Assembly: GCA_903887775.1 (NCBI GenBank)
Contig: CAISRB010000018.1
Span: forward strand, 23,123 to 87,122
Reading direction: 5' to 3'
Length of the DNA: 64,000 nucleotides
Origin: an uncultured Bacteroidales bacterium
GTDB lineage: Bacteria > Bacteroidota > Bacteroidia > Bacteroidales > FEN-979
Shown: positions 1-9,138 of the stretch, piece after piece
Numbering within the stretch: the first letter of the stretch is position 1
Layout: each line of letters opens with the position of its first letter
Notes under the pieces: model-generated
The model's database searches: none
What the model was told of the DNA's origin: nothing
What the model saw: only the letters and a program-made list of their open reading frames with translations
Position numbers and translations under genes: made by a program

Positions 1-165
1 ATTTCCTATACGGATGTGATGAACATCACCCCTGATAACGGTATTGAACCATATACTGCAGTTGCTGCCCATCACCACATCGCCGGTGATGGTCGCATTA
101 TCGGCCAGAAAGCAGTCCTTCCCGAATTCAGGAACAATACCTTTGACCGCTTTAATGAGTGCCAT
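1..165 (-). CDS. gamma-class carbonic anhydrase family protein (partial, C-terminus beyond window)
   Basis: The 55 codons inside the window begin MALIKAVKGIVPEFGKDC and run into left-handed beta-helix hexapeptide repeats (ITGDVVMGSNCSIWFNTVIRGDV), ending in HHIRIGN at the window edge. This is the start of the YrdA/gamma-carbonic anhydrase family, trimeric cytosolic proteins that bind zinc with three histidines. Some hydrate CO2; many have no proven activity. Only the N-terminal turns are visible, so the full metal site cannot be checked. It lies 12 bp downstream of nadB on the same strand and is probably its co-transcribed last or next gene. The ATG at 163-165 is the natural start. Confidence 0.85.
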   Translation of the reverse strand, partial: MALIKAVKGIVPEFGKDCFLADNATITGDVVMGSNCSIWFNTVIRGDVHHIRIGN

Positions 166-177
166 CGATGAATTTAT

Positions 178-1785
178 TTAATCTTTCGGAATTTTGTTTA
201 CGGGGGCTGACTTTCTTTCCGAAACCCTTGGATAGTCGAGTGAATAGTGCAATCCCCTGCTTTCATGCCTTGCCTTTGCGGCTTTAATGATCAGATAACC
301 GATATTGATCAGGTTGCGGACTTCACAGATCTTCCGTGTAAGGATTGATCTGTCGTACAGCTCCTCCGTTTCCCTGTAAAGAATTTCGAGCCGGTCAAGT
401 GCACGCTGAAGTCGTAAGTTTGATCTTACGATCCCCACATAATTGCTCATGATGCTTTGAACTTCTTTCAGCGTCTGGGTGATCAGTACCATTTCCTCAT
501 TCAGGACAGTACCTTCGGCATTCCAGTCGGGAATATTATCGTGTATCTGGATTGCATTCACCTTGCCGATGGCATCGGTGCTCGAACGATGCGAAAAAAC
601 AAGGGATTCGAGCAGTGAGTTTGATGCAAGCCGGTTGGCTCCGTGAAGGCCGGTTGAGGCGCATTCACCTGAGGCATACAGGTTGCGGATAGTGCTTCGG
701 CCGAATTCATCCGTACGGATACCGCCGCAAGTATAATGAGCGGCAGGTACGACAGGTATCATATCCCTGCTGATGTCAATGCCTGCACTCAGGCATTTGG
801 CATAGATTGTCGGAAAGTGGTTGATCAGTTCATTCTTCGGAAGATGACGGCAGTCAAGACATACATAATCATCCCCGCTGATCTTCATCTCGCTGTCGAT
901 GGCGCGTGTAACAATATCTCTCGGGGCCAGCTCGAGCCTGGAGTCATACTTGTACATGAATTCCTTGCCTTCGCGTGTCCTGAGCACAGCACCAAAGCCC
1001 CGCACCGCTTCTGAGATCAGAAAAGCCGGCTTTTCTTCGGGATGATACAGGGAAGTGGGATGGAATTGCATGAATTCCATATTGTCAACAACCCCCTTCG
1101 CGCGGTAAACCATTGCAATTCCGTCGCCGGTAGAGATCAGCGGACTTGTAGTATTGCTATACACGTTTCCTGCTCCGCCTGTTGCGACGAGTGTGATTTT
1201 CGAAAGTATCGTATCGACAAGCCTGGTACGCGGATTAAGGACATATACGCCGAAGCAGGTAATATCCTTTGTCTTTTTATTTACTTCAATACCCAGGTGG
1301 TGCTGTGTGATCAGATCAATAGTAAAATAGTCTTCAAGAATTTCAATATTCGGATGACGCTTGACCTGTACAAGGAGTGTGTCTTCTATTTCCCTCCCGG
1401 TTTTATCCTTATGGTGCAGAACCCGGTACTCCGAATGCCCGCCTTCCTTCGCCAGGTCAAATCTTCCCGACTTAGTCTTGTCGAACTTGACCCCCCACCT
1501 AACGAGGTCCCTTATACGATCAGTCGATTCGTTAATCGTGAGCCTGACAATATATTCATTGCAAAGGCCGTCACCTGCGATAATAGTATCCTGTATATGT
1601 TTCTCATAGGAATCAGGAGTGTACATTACTGCTGCAATCCCACCCTGGGCCCAGCTTGTTGCTGTGTCATCCATCTTCGATTTGGTCACAATGCAAACCT
1701 TGCCATGCTTCGCCACCTTGAGTGCAAAGGATAATCCGGCTATTCCCGAACCGATCACCAGGAAATCTACTGTTTTTCTCATCAT
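178..1785 (-). CDS. nadB: L-aspartate oxidase
   Basis: This flavoprotein oxidises L-aspartate to iminoaspartate, the first step of de novo NAD synthesis, in the cytosol. At the N-terminus is the FAD dinucleotide fold (VIGSGIAGLSFALKVAK), followed by SWAQGGIAAV. The middle has QFHPTSLYHPEEKPAFLISE and an AVRGFGAVL stretch, and HGANRLASNSLLE lies near residue 390, as in NadB and the related fumarate reductase flavoproteins. At about 535 aa the length is normal. Three successive start codons (GTG, ATG, ATG) lie at 1780-1788; the middle ATG is used here. nadA and nadC are not adjacent. The gene follows sucB by 9 bp, so it is probably the distal part of the suc operon, an unusual place for nadB. 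Confidence 0.95.
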   Translation of the reverse strand: MMRKTVDFLVIGSGIAGLSFALKVAKHGKVCIVTKSKMDDTATSWAQGGIAAVMYTPDSYEKHIQDTIIAGDGLCNEYIVRLTINESTDRIRDLVRWGVKFDKTKSGRFDLAKEGGHSEYRVLHHKDKTGREIEDTLLVQVKRHPNIEILEDYFTIDLITQHHLGIEVNKKTKDITCFGVYVLNPRTRLVDTILSKITLVATGGAGNVYSNTTSPLISTGDGIAMVYRAKGVVDNMEFMQFHPTSLYHPEEKPAFLISEAVRGFGAVLRTREGKEFMYKYDSRLELAPRDIVTRAIDSEMKISGDDYVCLDCRHLPKNELINHFPTIYAKCLSAGIDISRDMIPVVPAAHYTCGGIRTDEFGRSTIRNLYASGECASTGLHGANRLASNSLLESLVFSHRSSTDAIGKVNAIQIHDNIPDWNAEGTVLNEEMVLITQTLKEVQSIMSNYVGIVRSNLRLQRALDRLEILYRETEELYDRSILTRKICEVRNLINIGYLIIKAAKARHESRGLHYSLDYPRVSERKSAPVNKIPKD

Positions 1786-1794
1786 CACCAGGTT

Positions 1795-3000
1795 TTACAA
1801 GTCGAGCAGAAGGGTTAAAGGGTCTTCGCCCATAGTCAGCATCTTTAGCGGATCCTCAACCAGTTCCTTTACTTTTATCAGAAAACCTACGGAATCTTTT
1901 CCGTCTATCACACGGTGGTCATAGGAGAGCGCAACATACATCATTGGGGCCACTGTCACCTGTCTGTCAACGGCAATGGGCCTGTCCATTATCTTGTGCA
2001 TTCCGAGGATCGCGCTTTGAGGTGGATTCAGGATAGGCGTTGATAAAAGGGAGCCAAAAACACCCCCGTTCGTTATCGTGAACGTACCACCTTTCATGTC
2101 ATCAATCGTGAGCTTGTTTTCGCGCGCTTTGGCTGCAAATTCCTTAACCTTTATCTCAAGCCCGGCCAGGCTCAGGGATTCGGCATTTCTGATCACCGGA
2201 ACGACCAGCCCTTTCGGTGCGCTCACGGCAATACCTATATCCACATATTTCGGGCTGACCAGTTCATCCCCGTCTATCATGCTGTTGACCTGAGGGAAAT
2301 CCTGGAGGGCAACGGTCACAGCCTTTGCAAATAACGACATCAACCCGATACCGACACCGTACTTTTGTTTGAAGACCTCGCTGTAAGTGTCTTTAAGCTT
2401 TAGGGATGCGGTCATGTTGATCTCGTTGAAGGTCGTCAGCATGGCTGTCTGATTCTTCACGGCAACAAGCCTTTCAGCAAGTTTTACCCGGAGAGTCGTG
2501 AGCTTTTTCCTCTCTTCTTTTCTTATACTGCTGAATGTGGATGAGGGAACTCCGGCTTTCCTGCCCTGTATAAAGTCTTCAACATTGCTGCGGGTAATCT
2601 TCTTCCCGGGAAAAGCCCTGGCAAGGTCGGCTGCTTCTACACCTTTTTCTTCGATGATCTTTTTAGCAAGGGGAGAAGCTTTAAGACTTTCCTTAATTTT
2701 TACCGGGACAGGGGCAGAGACGGGTTCACCAACAGCAATTGCGGCACCAACAGTGACAGGGGCGGAGGATGGTTCAACAACAGCGATTACATCTCCAACA
2801 GTAATAGTGTCGCCTTCAGCAGCTTTCAAATGGATGGTACCGTCTCCTGGAGATGCTATTGGAAATGATGCCTTATCGGAATCGATCTCAACGACCTCCT
2901 GGTCTTTCTCAACCTGTTCTCCATCGATTACCAGCCATTTCGCCAACTGAACCCGGGTGATAGATTCACCCGGGCTTGGGACTTTAATCTCAATTGCCAT
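1795..3000 (-). CDS. sucB: 2-oxoglutarate dehydrogenase E2, dihydrolipoyllysine succinyltransferase
   Basis: This is the core of the 2-oxoglutarate dehydrogenase complex; it transfers the succinyl group from a lipoyl arm to CoA in the TCA cycle. A lipoyl domain covers residues 1-80, with the modified lysine in EIDSDKASF. An Ala/Pro/Val-rich linker follows, then a peripheral-subunit-binding domain (KASPLAKKIIEEKGVEAADL) and the catalytic acyltransferase domain, ending with the active-site motif YDHRVIDGKDSVGFL. The length of 401 aa is typical for SucB. It is on the same strand as sucA (5138-7903), but two genes for exported proteins separate them. E3 is not in the window. Confidence 0.95.
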   Translation of the reverse strand: MAIEIKVPSPGESITRVQLAKWLVIDGEQVEKDQEVVEIDSDKASFPIASPGDGTIHLKAAEGDTITVGDVIAVVEPSSAPVTVGAAIAVGEPVSAPVPVKIKESLKASPLAKKIIEEKGVEAADLARAFPGKKITRSNVEDFIQGRKAGVPSSTFSSIRKEERKKLTTLRVKLAERLVAVKNQTAMLTTFNEINMTASLKLKDTYSEVFKQKYGVGIGLMSLFAKAVTVALQDFPQVNSMIDGDELVSPKYVDIGIAVSAPKGLVVPVIRNAESLSLAGLEIKVKEFAAKARENKLTIDDMKGGTFTITNGGVFGSLLSTPILNPPQSAILGMHKIMDRPIAVDRQVTVAPMMYVALSYDHRVIDGKDSVGFLIKVKELVEDPLKMLTMGEDPLTLLLDL

Positions 3001-3005
3001 ATTCT

Positions 3006-3233
3006 TTATTTCCTTTTCTCCCTGGCAGTCTTCAGGGAATCAACGGTTTTTTGGTCATCCGAATTGTGAATGACACGTTGTTTATATTCAGCGGGGGAAG
3101 ATTTATTTACCGTATCTGTTCTGATCTCTCCTGCCTTTTCTGCCTTTCCTGAATGCTGCATGTTTTTAGGGCTGCAGCAAAAAAGGAAGGGGATAAGAAC
3201 AATTACCTTAACCGGCAATAATGAGCTTCTCAT
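3006..3233 (-). CDS. small putative lipoprotein of unknown function
   Basis: This is a 75-residue protein with a short hydrophobic N-terminus (VKVIVLIPFLFCCSPKN) that has a plausible lipobox ending at a cysteine near residue 20. The rest is polar, lysine-rich and low in complexity. It overlaps the 3' end of the T9SS gene by 26 bp and ends 5 bp before sucB, so it would be translated from the same message. I do not recognise a family. It could be a genuine small lipoprotein or a chance frame; the signal-like N-terminus and tight packing favour a real gene only modestly. Confidence 0.45.
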   Translation of the reverse strand: MRSSLLPVKVIVLIPFLFCCSPKNMQHSGKAEKAGEIRTDTVNKSSPAEYKQRVIHNSDDQKTVDSLKTAREKRK

Positions 3234-5076
3234 TTTTCAGTACGGTTTCATCAGACATCAGAATAATGAAATATATCCCCGGTTTCAGGTTTGCTTTGTT
3301 AAATGTTAAAATGTTTTTGCCTGAATATCCTTTGCCTTCAAATAAATTCTTAACCAGTTTTCCGCTGGCATCGATGATCTTTATTGTTAGGGGTGAGGCT
3401 TCAGTAAGTGAAAATTCAAGGGAAAAGATGTCGATGACAGGATTGGGGTATATATTTAATGCAGGTTTTTGGCCGGAGCCCGGAGCAATGCCGTTTGAAT
3501 TATCAAACACCTGGGCAATCCAGGTGTCCCATTTATTATTACTCCCACCGTATGAGCCGCTCATCCAGCAGGTAGGCCTGCCGGCACTGTAATGACGGTA
3601 AATGCCTGAATAATCCCCCCAGCGTTCAGGATCACCGGTATAATATGCATAGCCTTCGCCCGGCTTGACTTCAACCGAGCCCGCCTGGTTCATGGTATTG
3701 TCATATTCCACGACCCGTACAGAGGGATAAGATGAAGTGTTTACCTTCTGAAATCCTATCAATGCAGCCTGGTCGGTATTATTCACGCCGCTGGAGGCCA
3801 CGGAGGGATAACAATAATCGGAACCGTTAAGTCCAAAGACTACTGAAGTGTTTTGACCTGATAACACATCAAAGCGGTTATAGTTGATCCCGCAGTAACC
3901 ATCCGGCCTCATTGAATTAAATACAAAGTGAATGATATTATTCAGGTAAAAGCCGCCAAGGGTGCGGGCATCATTCGTGTTCAGCAGTACCGATGTCCCC
4001 TGCTGGGCGGCATTGGGAGCGACCTGGTAAGCCGTGGTGTTTATTGAATAATACTTCAGTTGTGCCAATCCCGTAGAAAGGTCATCAGTAAGATTGTAGA
4101 ACCTGAATTTATTATCATCGGAGGATGTAGTGGCTACCAGGTAACATCCAGGGCCATAACTCCCCTGTTGTCCGTAGGATACCGGGCAAAGTGTAAACGG
4201 ACTGCCGGCTATGTTATACCACATAGTGTACTGCAGATTGCCTCCGCTGAACCCGGGACCTTTTGTGAACTGGAAAAGGACAGCCTGGCTGAACTTCTTG
4301 TCTGAATCACGGAAGAGGTTTCCGGTGATGTAAATTTCGTTATTGGAATAAGCCAGTTTCGGGTAGTCGAAAGCGCATCCGTCGTTCAAAGGATTTCCCG
4401 AAAGTTTGTAATACCACCATCCGTCAATGGGGTTATTCGATTTCGAGAAGAAAACCAGCAATTTCGAGGTGGCTGAATTCAGGGGTGAAACCTGGCAGAA
4501 GAACACAAAGCGGTCGACGGTATTATCATAGATCACAACCGGATCGCAAACTCCCTTTATGTCACTGTCGCCAATGAAGCTGAGCAGGTCATTATAATAC
4601 AGGTTGCTGCCCTGGGCATTGGTATAAAATATAGTTGTGTTGGCAACGCTTACAACCAGGCCATCGTTAGAAACAGCAATGCAATTATCAAGAGGGGAAC
4701 TGCCGTTACTATGGTTCCCCCCAAAGTTAACTCCGATCTCAGGTATCGCTCCGGAGCCTGAATTTTCAGTGGAGGCAGATTTCTCTTTCGGGGCATCCAT
4801 TTTCAGCTTAAGACGTTCGGCTTTTAACCTTTCAACCTCTTCGTCCCGTTCTGTATAATGAATGATAGGGACGGGATTGACAATGGCCCTCCATTGTGGG
4901 TCGGCACCGGGATTATTCACGAATCCGGCACATTTAGCAGATAAATTTATGGATTTTGATCCGGTTGCAGGAGGATACAGCCGGTCAAGGGCAGACATGT
5001 CAGCTTTGCTGTGTTGTGCAAGTGTTAAACCTGCCGGCAGCAAAAGAATAAACAAAAACAGATAAATCTTTTTCAT
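3208..5076 (-). CDS. T9SS-sorted secreted protein, probable beta-propeller
   Basis: The protein starts at MKKIYLFLFILLLPAGLTLA, a clear signal peptide with the ATG at 5074-5076. The frame stays open further upstream, but that extension only overlaps the sucA 3' end in another frame. The 622 residues contain many aromatic Tyr/Phe/Asn-rich strands of beta-propeller or sialidase-like character (for example VVIYDNTVDRFVFFCQ). The C-terminus is a type A T9SS sorting domain: NIYPNPVIDIFSLEF, then GKLVKNLFEG, ending LKPGIYFIILMSDETVLKN. It should be exported across the inner membrane, then secreted or anchored through the Por/Gld system. The enzymatic role, if any, is unknown. Its position between sucA and sucB is odd for a secreted protein. 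Confidence 0.8.
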   Translation of the reverse strand: MKKIYLFLFILLLPAGLTLAQHSKADMSALDRLYPPATGSKSINLSAKCAGFVNNPGADPQWRAIVNPVPIIHYTERDEEVERLKAERLKLKMDAPKEKSASTENSGSGAIPEIGVNFGGNHSNGSSPLDNCIAVSNDGLVVSVANTTIFYTNAQGSNLYYNDLLSFIGDSDIKGVCDPVVIYDNTVDRFVFFCQVSPLNSATSKLLVFFSKSNNPIDGWWYYKLSGNPLNDGCAFDYPKLAYSNNEIYITGNLFRDSDKKFSQAVLFQFTKGPGFSGGNLQYTMWYNIAGSPFTLCPVSYGQQGSYGPGCYLVATTSSDDNKFRFYNLTDDLSTGLAQLKYYSINTTAYQVAPNAAQQGTSVLLNTNDARTLGGFYLNNIIHFVFNSMRPDGYCGINYNRFDVLSGQNTSVVFGLNGSDYCYPSVASSGVNNTDQAALIGFQKVNTSSYPSVRVVEYDNTMNQAGSVEVKPGEGYAYYTGDPERWGDYSGIYRHYSAGRPTCWMSGSYGGSNNKWDTWIAQVFDNSNGIAPGSGQKPALNIYPNPVIDIFSLEFSLTEASPLTIKIIDASGKLVKNLFEGKGYSGKNILTFNKANLKPGIYFIILMSDETVLKNEKLIIAG

Positions 5077-5137
5077 AATATCAGGATTTGGAAATGCTAA
5101 GGTAGGGAAAAATAATCCTGATTCAAAGAAATCCGAA

Positions 5138-7903
5138 TCATTTCTCAGCGCAATGCAACCTGCAGGAACCGTATGAAAACTCACAGCTGCATTTCCCAAG
5201 GGCTTTTTCAACCAAAAGGTTCTGCTGCACTTTATGAAGCTGAGATGAGCCTGTGGCCGGGCTTCCGCTGGGCGGCCGGGCAACATAAGTTAGTGCAGGC
5301 TTCGGAAAATTATGGATAATATAATTCAGGGCACCCATATTGGCGGGTTCTTCCTGCACCCATTCGAAATGTTTAGCATTCGGATAGTTCAGGACAAGTT
5401 CGGAAAGTTTCTTTTCAGGCAGGGGATACAATTGTTCAAGACGTATCACCGCCACGTTCTGCACTCCCAGCTGTTCGCGCTTTTCAATAATATCATAATA
5501 CACTTTTCCTGAGCAGAAAGCCAGTTTTGTGATTTGACTTTTATTCACCAGCCGGTCATCAATCACTTCGCTAAATCCACCCTGTGTAAACTCACTGATC
5601 TTTGAAACGCAGAGCGGATGCCGGAGCAGGCTTTTAGGTGTGAACACCACCAGGGGTTTACGGAATTCACGGTTGATCTGTCTTCTCAGCAGATGGAAGA
5701 AGTTTGCAGGAGTAGTGCAGTTTGCGATCTGCCAGTTGTAATGGCCCGAGAGGGTAAGAAAACGTTCCAGCCTGGCGCTTGAATGTTCAGGTCCCTGGCC
5801 TTCATAACCATGAGGCAGGAACAGGACAAGTCCGTTCATCACTTTCCATTTATCCTCAGCGCTGCTGATGTACTGGTCGATGATGACCTGGGTGCCATTG
5901 TTGAAATCGCCGAATTGGGCTTCCCATATAGTTAGTCCTCCGGGAGTTGCGAAAGCAAAACCATATTCGAACCCGAGCACTCCGTATTCAGAAAGCAGGG
6001 AATTATATACCCTGAAATCAGGTTGTCCTTCGCTGATATGATCGAGGGGGATGAATTTATCCTCAGAGTCTTCCACTGTAAGTACGGCATGACGGTGAGA
6101 AAACGTTCCCCTTTGTGAATCCTGGCCGCTTATACGTACAGGGTGGCCTTCTGCCAGCAGGCTGCCATAAGCAAGGAGTTCGCCCATCGCCCAGTCGAGC
6201 CTGCCTTCACCCTGCAACATCGCTTTACGGTCATCCTGGAGCTTAACTATTTTACGGAAGAAATTCACACCTTCGGGAAGGTATGTCAGTTTACTGCTTA
6301 TTTCATACAGAGAGGTTTCGGATATCGCAGTTACGGGTGAGCTTTTAAAATCTTCCGGCAAAGCCCGGCGGAAATTTTTCCAAAGCGGCCCCAGGAACGG
6401 AGTGATGTCAGCTTTTTCAATAGTTTTGGATGACTGAAATGCCAGTTCAAGTGAAGCGTTAATTTCTTTGCGCAAACCGGGAATGTCAAAATTCCCTGCA
6501 CTTCCTTCCTCTTCCAGCTTGTGAATGTATATCTCAAGCGGATCCGGATGACCCTCAATTATTTTGTACAGTATTGGTTGAGTAAAACGGGGCTCGTCGC
6601 TTTCGTTATGCCCATATTTACGGTAACCAAGAAGGTCTATGAAAACGTCTTTATGAAAATAGTTGCGGAATTCCATGGCAAGCCGAACTGTATAGACAAC
6701 GGCTTCGACGTCATCGGCATTCACATGGAAAACCGGAGACTGAATGGTTTTAGCAACATCGGTGCAATATACGCTGGACCTGCCGTCAAGGTAGTTCGTA
6801 GTGAACCCGATTTGATTATTGATGACTAAATGTATGGTTCCACCGGTTTTATAGGCCTCAAGGTCGGCCATCTGTATCGTTTCATATATGATGCCCTGGC
6901 CAGCGATGGAGGCATCTCCATGAATAAGAACGGGTACCAGCCTGGAGTTGTCGCCATCATAAGCACTTTCAATCCGGCCGCGCGCAAGTCCTTCCACTAC
7001 AGGGTCCACTGCTTCAAGGTGGGATGGATTGGGACAAAGAGTGAGGTTCAGCTGATTCCCGTCAGCGGCAACAACCGTTGTGGAATAGCCCAGGTGGTAC
7101 TTTACATCACCGAGCAGCTCGTCATCACTGTATTCCTTGCCTTCGAACTCGGAAAATATCTGGTTAAAGGGTTTATGCATGATGTTTCCGAGAACATTCA
7201 GCCTTCCCCTATGGGCCATACCCAGGATGAATTCATGAACCCCGAGTTCCGCTCCTTTCCCTATCACGGCATCCAGGGCAGGGATAAGGGATTCAACGCC
7301 TTCAAGCGAAAAGCTCTTATGTCCCGGGAATTTTTTATGGATGAATTTCTCCATTAACACTGCTTCAGCAAGTTTCCTGAGAATACGGCCTTTTTCATCC
7401 AGGGAGAATGCAGGGGTGTTTTTAACCGGCTCCATGCGATTAATGAACCATTCAACCACTTCCGGCCTCCGGATATAATAATACTCTATGCCGATTGATC
7501 CGCAATACGTTTTCTGCAGATGGGTAATGATGTCACTAAGTCTGGCGTTACCAAGGCCAAGTTCCCTGCCTGCCTGGAAATCTTTCACAAGGTCGTCCTT
7601 GCCGAGAGAGAAATTCTCAATTTCGAGGTTGGGTGTATATTTACGCCTGGTCCTGACGGGATTGGTCTTTGTAAACAGATGACCTCTCTGGCGGTAGGCC
7701 GTGATGAGGTTTATGACCTTGAATTCGTCAGGATAAACTGTAGTTTCTCCTGACTGGGCTTTATAATTTTTCTGGCAGAACTCGAAGCCTTCAAAAAAAT
7801 TCCGCCAGGATTTGTCAACAGATGCAGGATCCTTGCGGTATTTCTCAAAAAGTTCCTCCATCACGGCTGCATCCAGGGTGCTGAGATATGAGAATGGGTC
7901 CAT
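5138..7903 (-). CDS. sucA: 2-oxoglutarate dehydrogenase E1
   Basis: This is the thiamine-diphosphate enzyme that decarboxylates 2-oxoglutarate and loads succinyl groups on the E2 lipoyl arm. The 921 residues start with the E1o-specific N-terminal segment (MDPFSYLSTLDAAVMEELFEKY) that tethers it to the complex. Visible signatures are LGMAHRGRLNVLGN, PNPSHLEAVDPVVEG, HGDASIAGQGIIYET and, in the second half, the transketolase-like block with SGQDSQRGTFSHRHAVL and LPHGYEGQGPEHSSARLERFL. Length is normal. It is the first gene of a minus-strand cluster running to nadB. The presence of korAB (15709-18601) gives the same cell a ferredoxin-linked alternative for this step. Confidence 0.97.
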   Translation of the reverse strand: MDPFSYLSTLDAAVMEELFEKYRKDPASVDKSWRNFFEGFEFCQKNYKAQSGETTVYPDEFKVINLITAYRQRGHLFTKTNPVRTRRKYTPNLEIENFSLGKDDLVKDFQAGRELGLGNARLSDIITHLQKTYCGSIGIEYYYIRRPEVVEWFINRMEPVKNTPAFSLDEKGRILRKLAEAVLMEKFIHKKFPGHKSFSLEGVESLIPALDAVIGKGAELGVHEFILGMAHRGRLNVLGNIMHKPFNQIFSEFEGKEYSDDELLGDVKYHLGYSTTVVAADGNQLNLTLCPNPSHLEAVDPVVEGLARGRIESAYDGDNSRLVPVLIHGDASIAGQGIIYETIQMADLEAYKTGGTIHLVINNQIGFTTNYLDGRSSVYCTDVAKTIQSPVFHVNADDVEAVVYTVRLAMEFRNYFHKDVFIDLLGYRKYGHNESDEPRFTQPILYKIIEGHPDPLEIYIHKLEEEGSAGNFDIPGLRKEINASLELAFQSSKTIEKADITPFLGPLWKNFRRALPEDFKSSPVTAISETSLYEISSKLTYLPEGVNFFRKIVKLQDDRKAMLQGEGRLDWAMGELLAYGSLLAEGHPVRISGQDSQRGTFSHRHAVLTVEDSEDKFIPLDHISEGQPDFRVYNSLLSEYGVLGFEYGFAFATPGGLTIWEAQFGDFNNGTQVIIDQYISSAEDKWKVMNGLVLFLPHGYEGQGPEHSSARLERFLTLSGHYNWQIANCTTPANFFHLLRRQINREFRKPLVVFTPKSLLRHPLCVSKISEFTQGGFSEVIDDRLVNKSQITKLAFCSGKVYYDIIEKREQLGVQNVAVIRLEQLYPLPEKKLSELVLNYPNAKHFEWVQEEPANMGALNYIIHNFPKPALTYVARPPSGSPATGSSQLHKVQQNLLVEKALGKCSCEFSYGSCRLHCAEK

Positions 7904-8009
7904 GTGTTGTCCTGCTTATTATGCCGGGAATGATTATTTGTAAAATGAACAACAACACCGATCTCAAAAGTGCTGACCGGATATGCGATGAATGCAAAGA
8001 CAGGAGACG

Positions 8010-9056
8010 TTATTTGCTATTTGTATGAACAGTAACAACCGTGTTTGAGTTTCCAATGTCTATCCCTACGTAAGTCGTTCCATCCATCAATTCCTGGTTG
8101 TTAACTGATTGTGCGAGTGATATCGAATTCAAACAATATCCTTCGCTGGCACAAAGATATGGATCGGGGTAAACAATAACATCGAGAATTTCCTGAAATT
8201 CCTGTCTGAAAAGGTCTACCAATTCCTGGTACATTGCACCTCCGCCAACTAGATACAGTTTATTGGCTTTAACAAAGTCTTCATTAAGGAATTTCTTACG
8301 CATCCCAGGCGAAATAACTTCATTAAAGTAGCTGGTCAGGGCCCGTTTCCGCATTTCTGTGACATCGACTTTACGACGGTTGATGACAAAGTAGCCGCGT
8401 TGAAAAGCACGTTCTATTTGCTGTTCAGTGAGCAGATTGATATAATATTGCTTTTGGATCTCATTCTCAAGAATATTAACGGCAAAGTTGATCCCTTTTT
8501 CACTATGGGCAGTACGCTGAACGATACCGGTTTGGGTGGAAAGGGCTAGTTCGAAGCTTCCAAACCCAAGACTGCCGATAAAGAAGTTCTGTTTCTCGGC
8601 AATTTGTCCTTCCCTTATTGCTTTGATGCAACCACTTATCTCGGTTATTACATCGATAGAATCAACATTGACACTAACCGTTTCAACTCCGGAACCCCCA
8701 AAGGTCCTGGTATCGAGACTAACCAGATGTTTGCCTAAAAAGAAATCTCTGGCTCCTTTTTTATAAACCGGGTATGTAACGAAAGGGAAACCTGCTGTAA
8801 TTACCAGTTTATTGTCTGTACCTTGTGTGGCCATAATTAAACTGGTCAAAGCCAATAGCTGATAATCTAACTCTGAGGCTGAACTGTTAAGAAGCTTATG
8901 TGGAGCATTGCCTTGATTTAATGCCATATTCCCAATCAGATAATCGTGTTGGTTAAAGTTGACGATTTTCACCCCGTCAATAAAATTTTCAGCCACTTTA
9001 GCGTAATCAACGAAGCTCTCTTCGTATACACTTGGAAATACATACGATCGTTTCAT
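8010..9056 (-). CDS. actin-like ATPase-fold protein with C-terminal phosphate-1 hairpin (apparent circular permutation)
   Basis: The 348-residue protein has the ParM/Alp type of actin fold in an altered order. The N-terminus starts where ParM-like proteins reach their second subdomain: FPSVYEE at 7-13 and YLIGNMA at 39-45. Then come a ParM-like TAGFPFVTYP at 87-96, a phosphate-2-like GSLGFGS at 161-167, and the adenosine motif LYLVGGGA at 267-274 with SEGYCLN at 304-310. The phosphate-1 hairpin that opens actins (VGIDIGNSNTVVTV, 330-343) is the last element. An in-frame TAA three codons upstream of the ATG excludes a missed N-terminal copy. The P2 aspartate appears replaced by Ser163. It has its own promoter and follows a bactofilin gene by 82 bp. 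It could be a filament former or a regulator. Fold assignment is firm by motif; permutation is inferred from order. Confidence 0.75.
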   Translation of the reverse strand: MKRSYVFPSVYEESFVDYAKVAENFIDGVKIVNFNQHDYLIGNMALNQGNAPHKLLNSSASELDYQLLALTSLIMATQGTDNKLVITAGFPFVTYPVYKKGARDFFLGKHLVSLDTRTFGGSGVETVSVNVDSIDVITEISGCIKAIREGQIAEKQNFFIGSLGFGSFELALSTQTGIVQRTAHSEKGINFAVNILENEIQKQYYINLLTEQQIERAFQRGYFVINRRKVDVTEMRKRALTSYFNEVISPGMRKKFLNEDFVKANKLYLVGGGAMYQELVDLFRQEFQEILDVIVYPDPYLCASEGYCLNSISLAQSVNNQELMDGTTYVGIDIGNSNTVVTVHTNSK

Positions 9057-9102
9057 AATGATTTATAATTGTTTATAGACATTGATTTATAATATTTCTT
9101 TT

Positions 9103-9133
9103 CAAATTTACCTAATTTGATGGTTCCTGTCAA
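9103..9133 (-). promoter_or_regulatory. promoter of the actin-like gene
   Basis: On the minus strand TAAATTTG (plus 9103-9110) matches the Bacteroidota -7 consensus TAnnTTTG, and a TTG (plus 9131-9133) lies 23 bp upstream start-to-start, as expected for the -33 element. The predicted transcript starts about 40 nt before the ATG at 9056. The actin-like gene may therefore be transcribed both from here and by read-through from the bactofilin gene. Confidence 0.5.
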
Positions 9134-9138
9134 ATAAA

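Noticed and set aside
5077..5286. Longer N-terminus for the T9SS protein
   Set aside because: The added 70 residues lie partly over the sucA 3' end and precede a perfect signal peptide at 5076.
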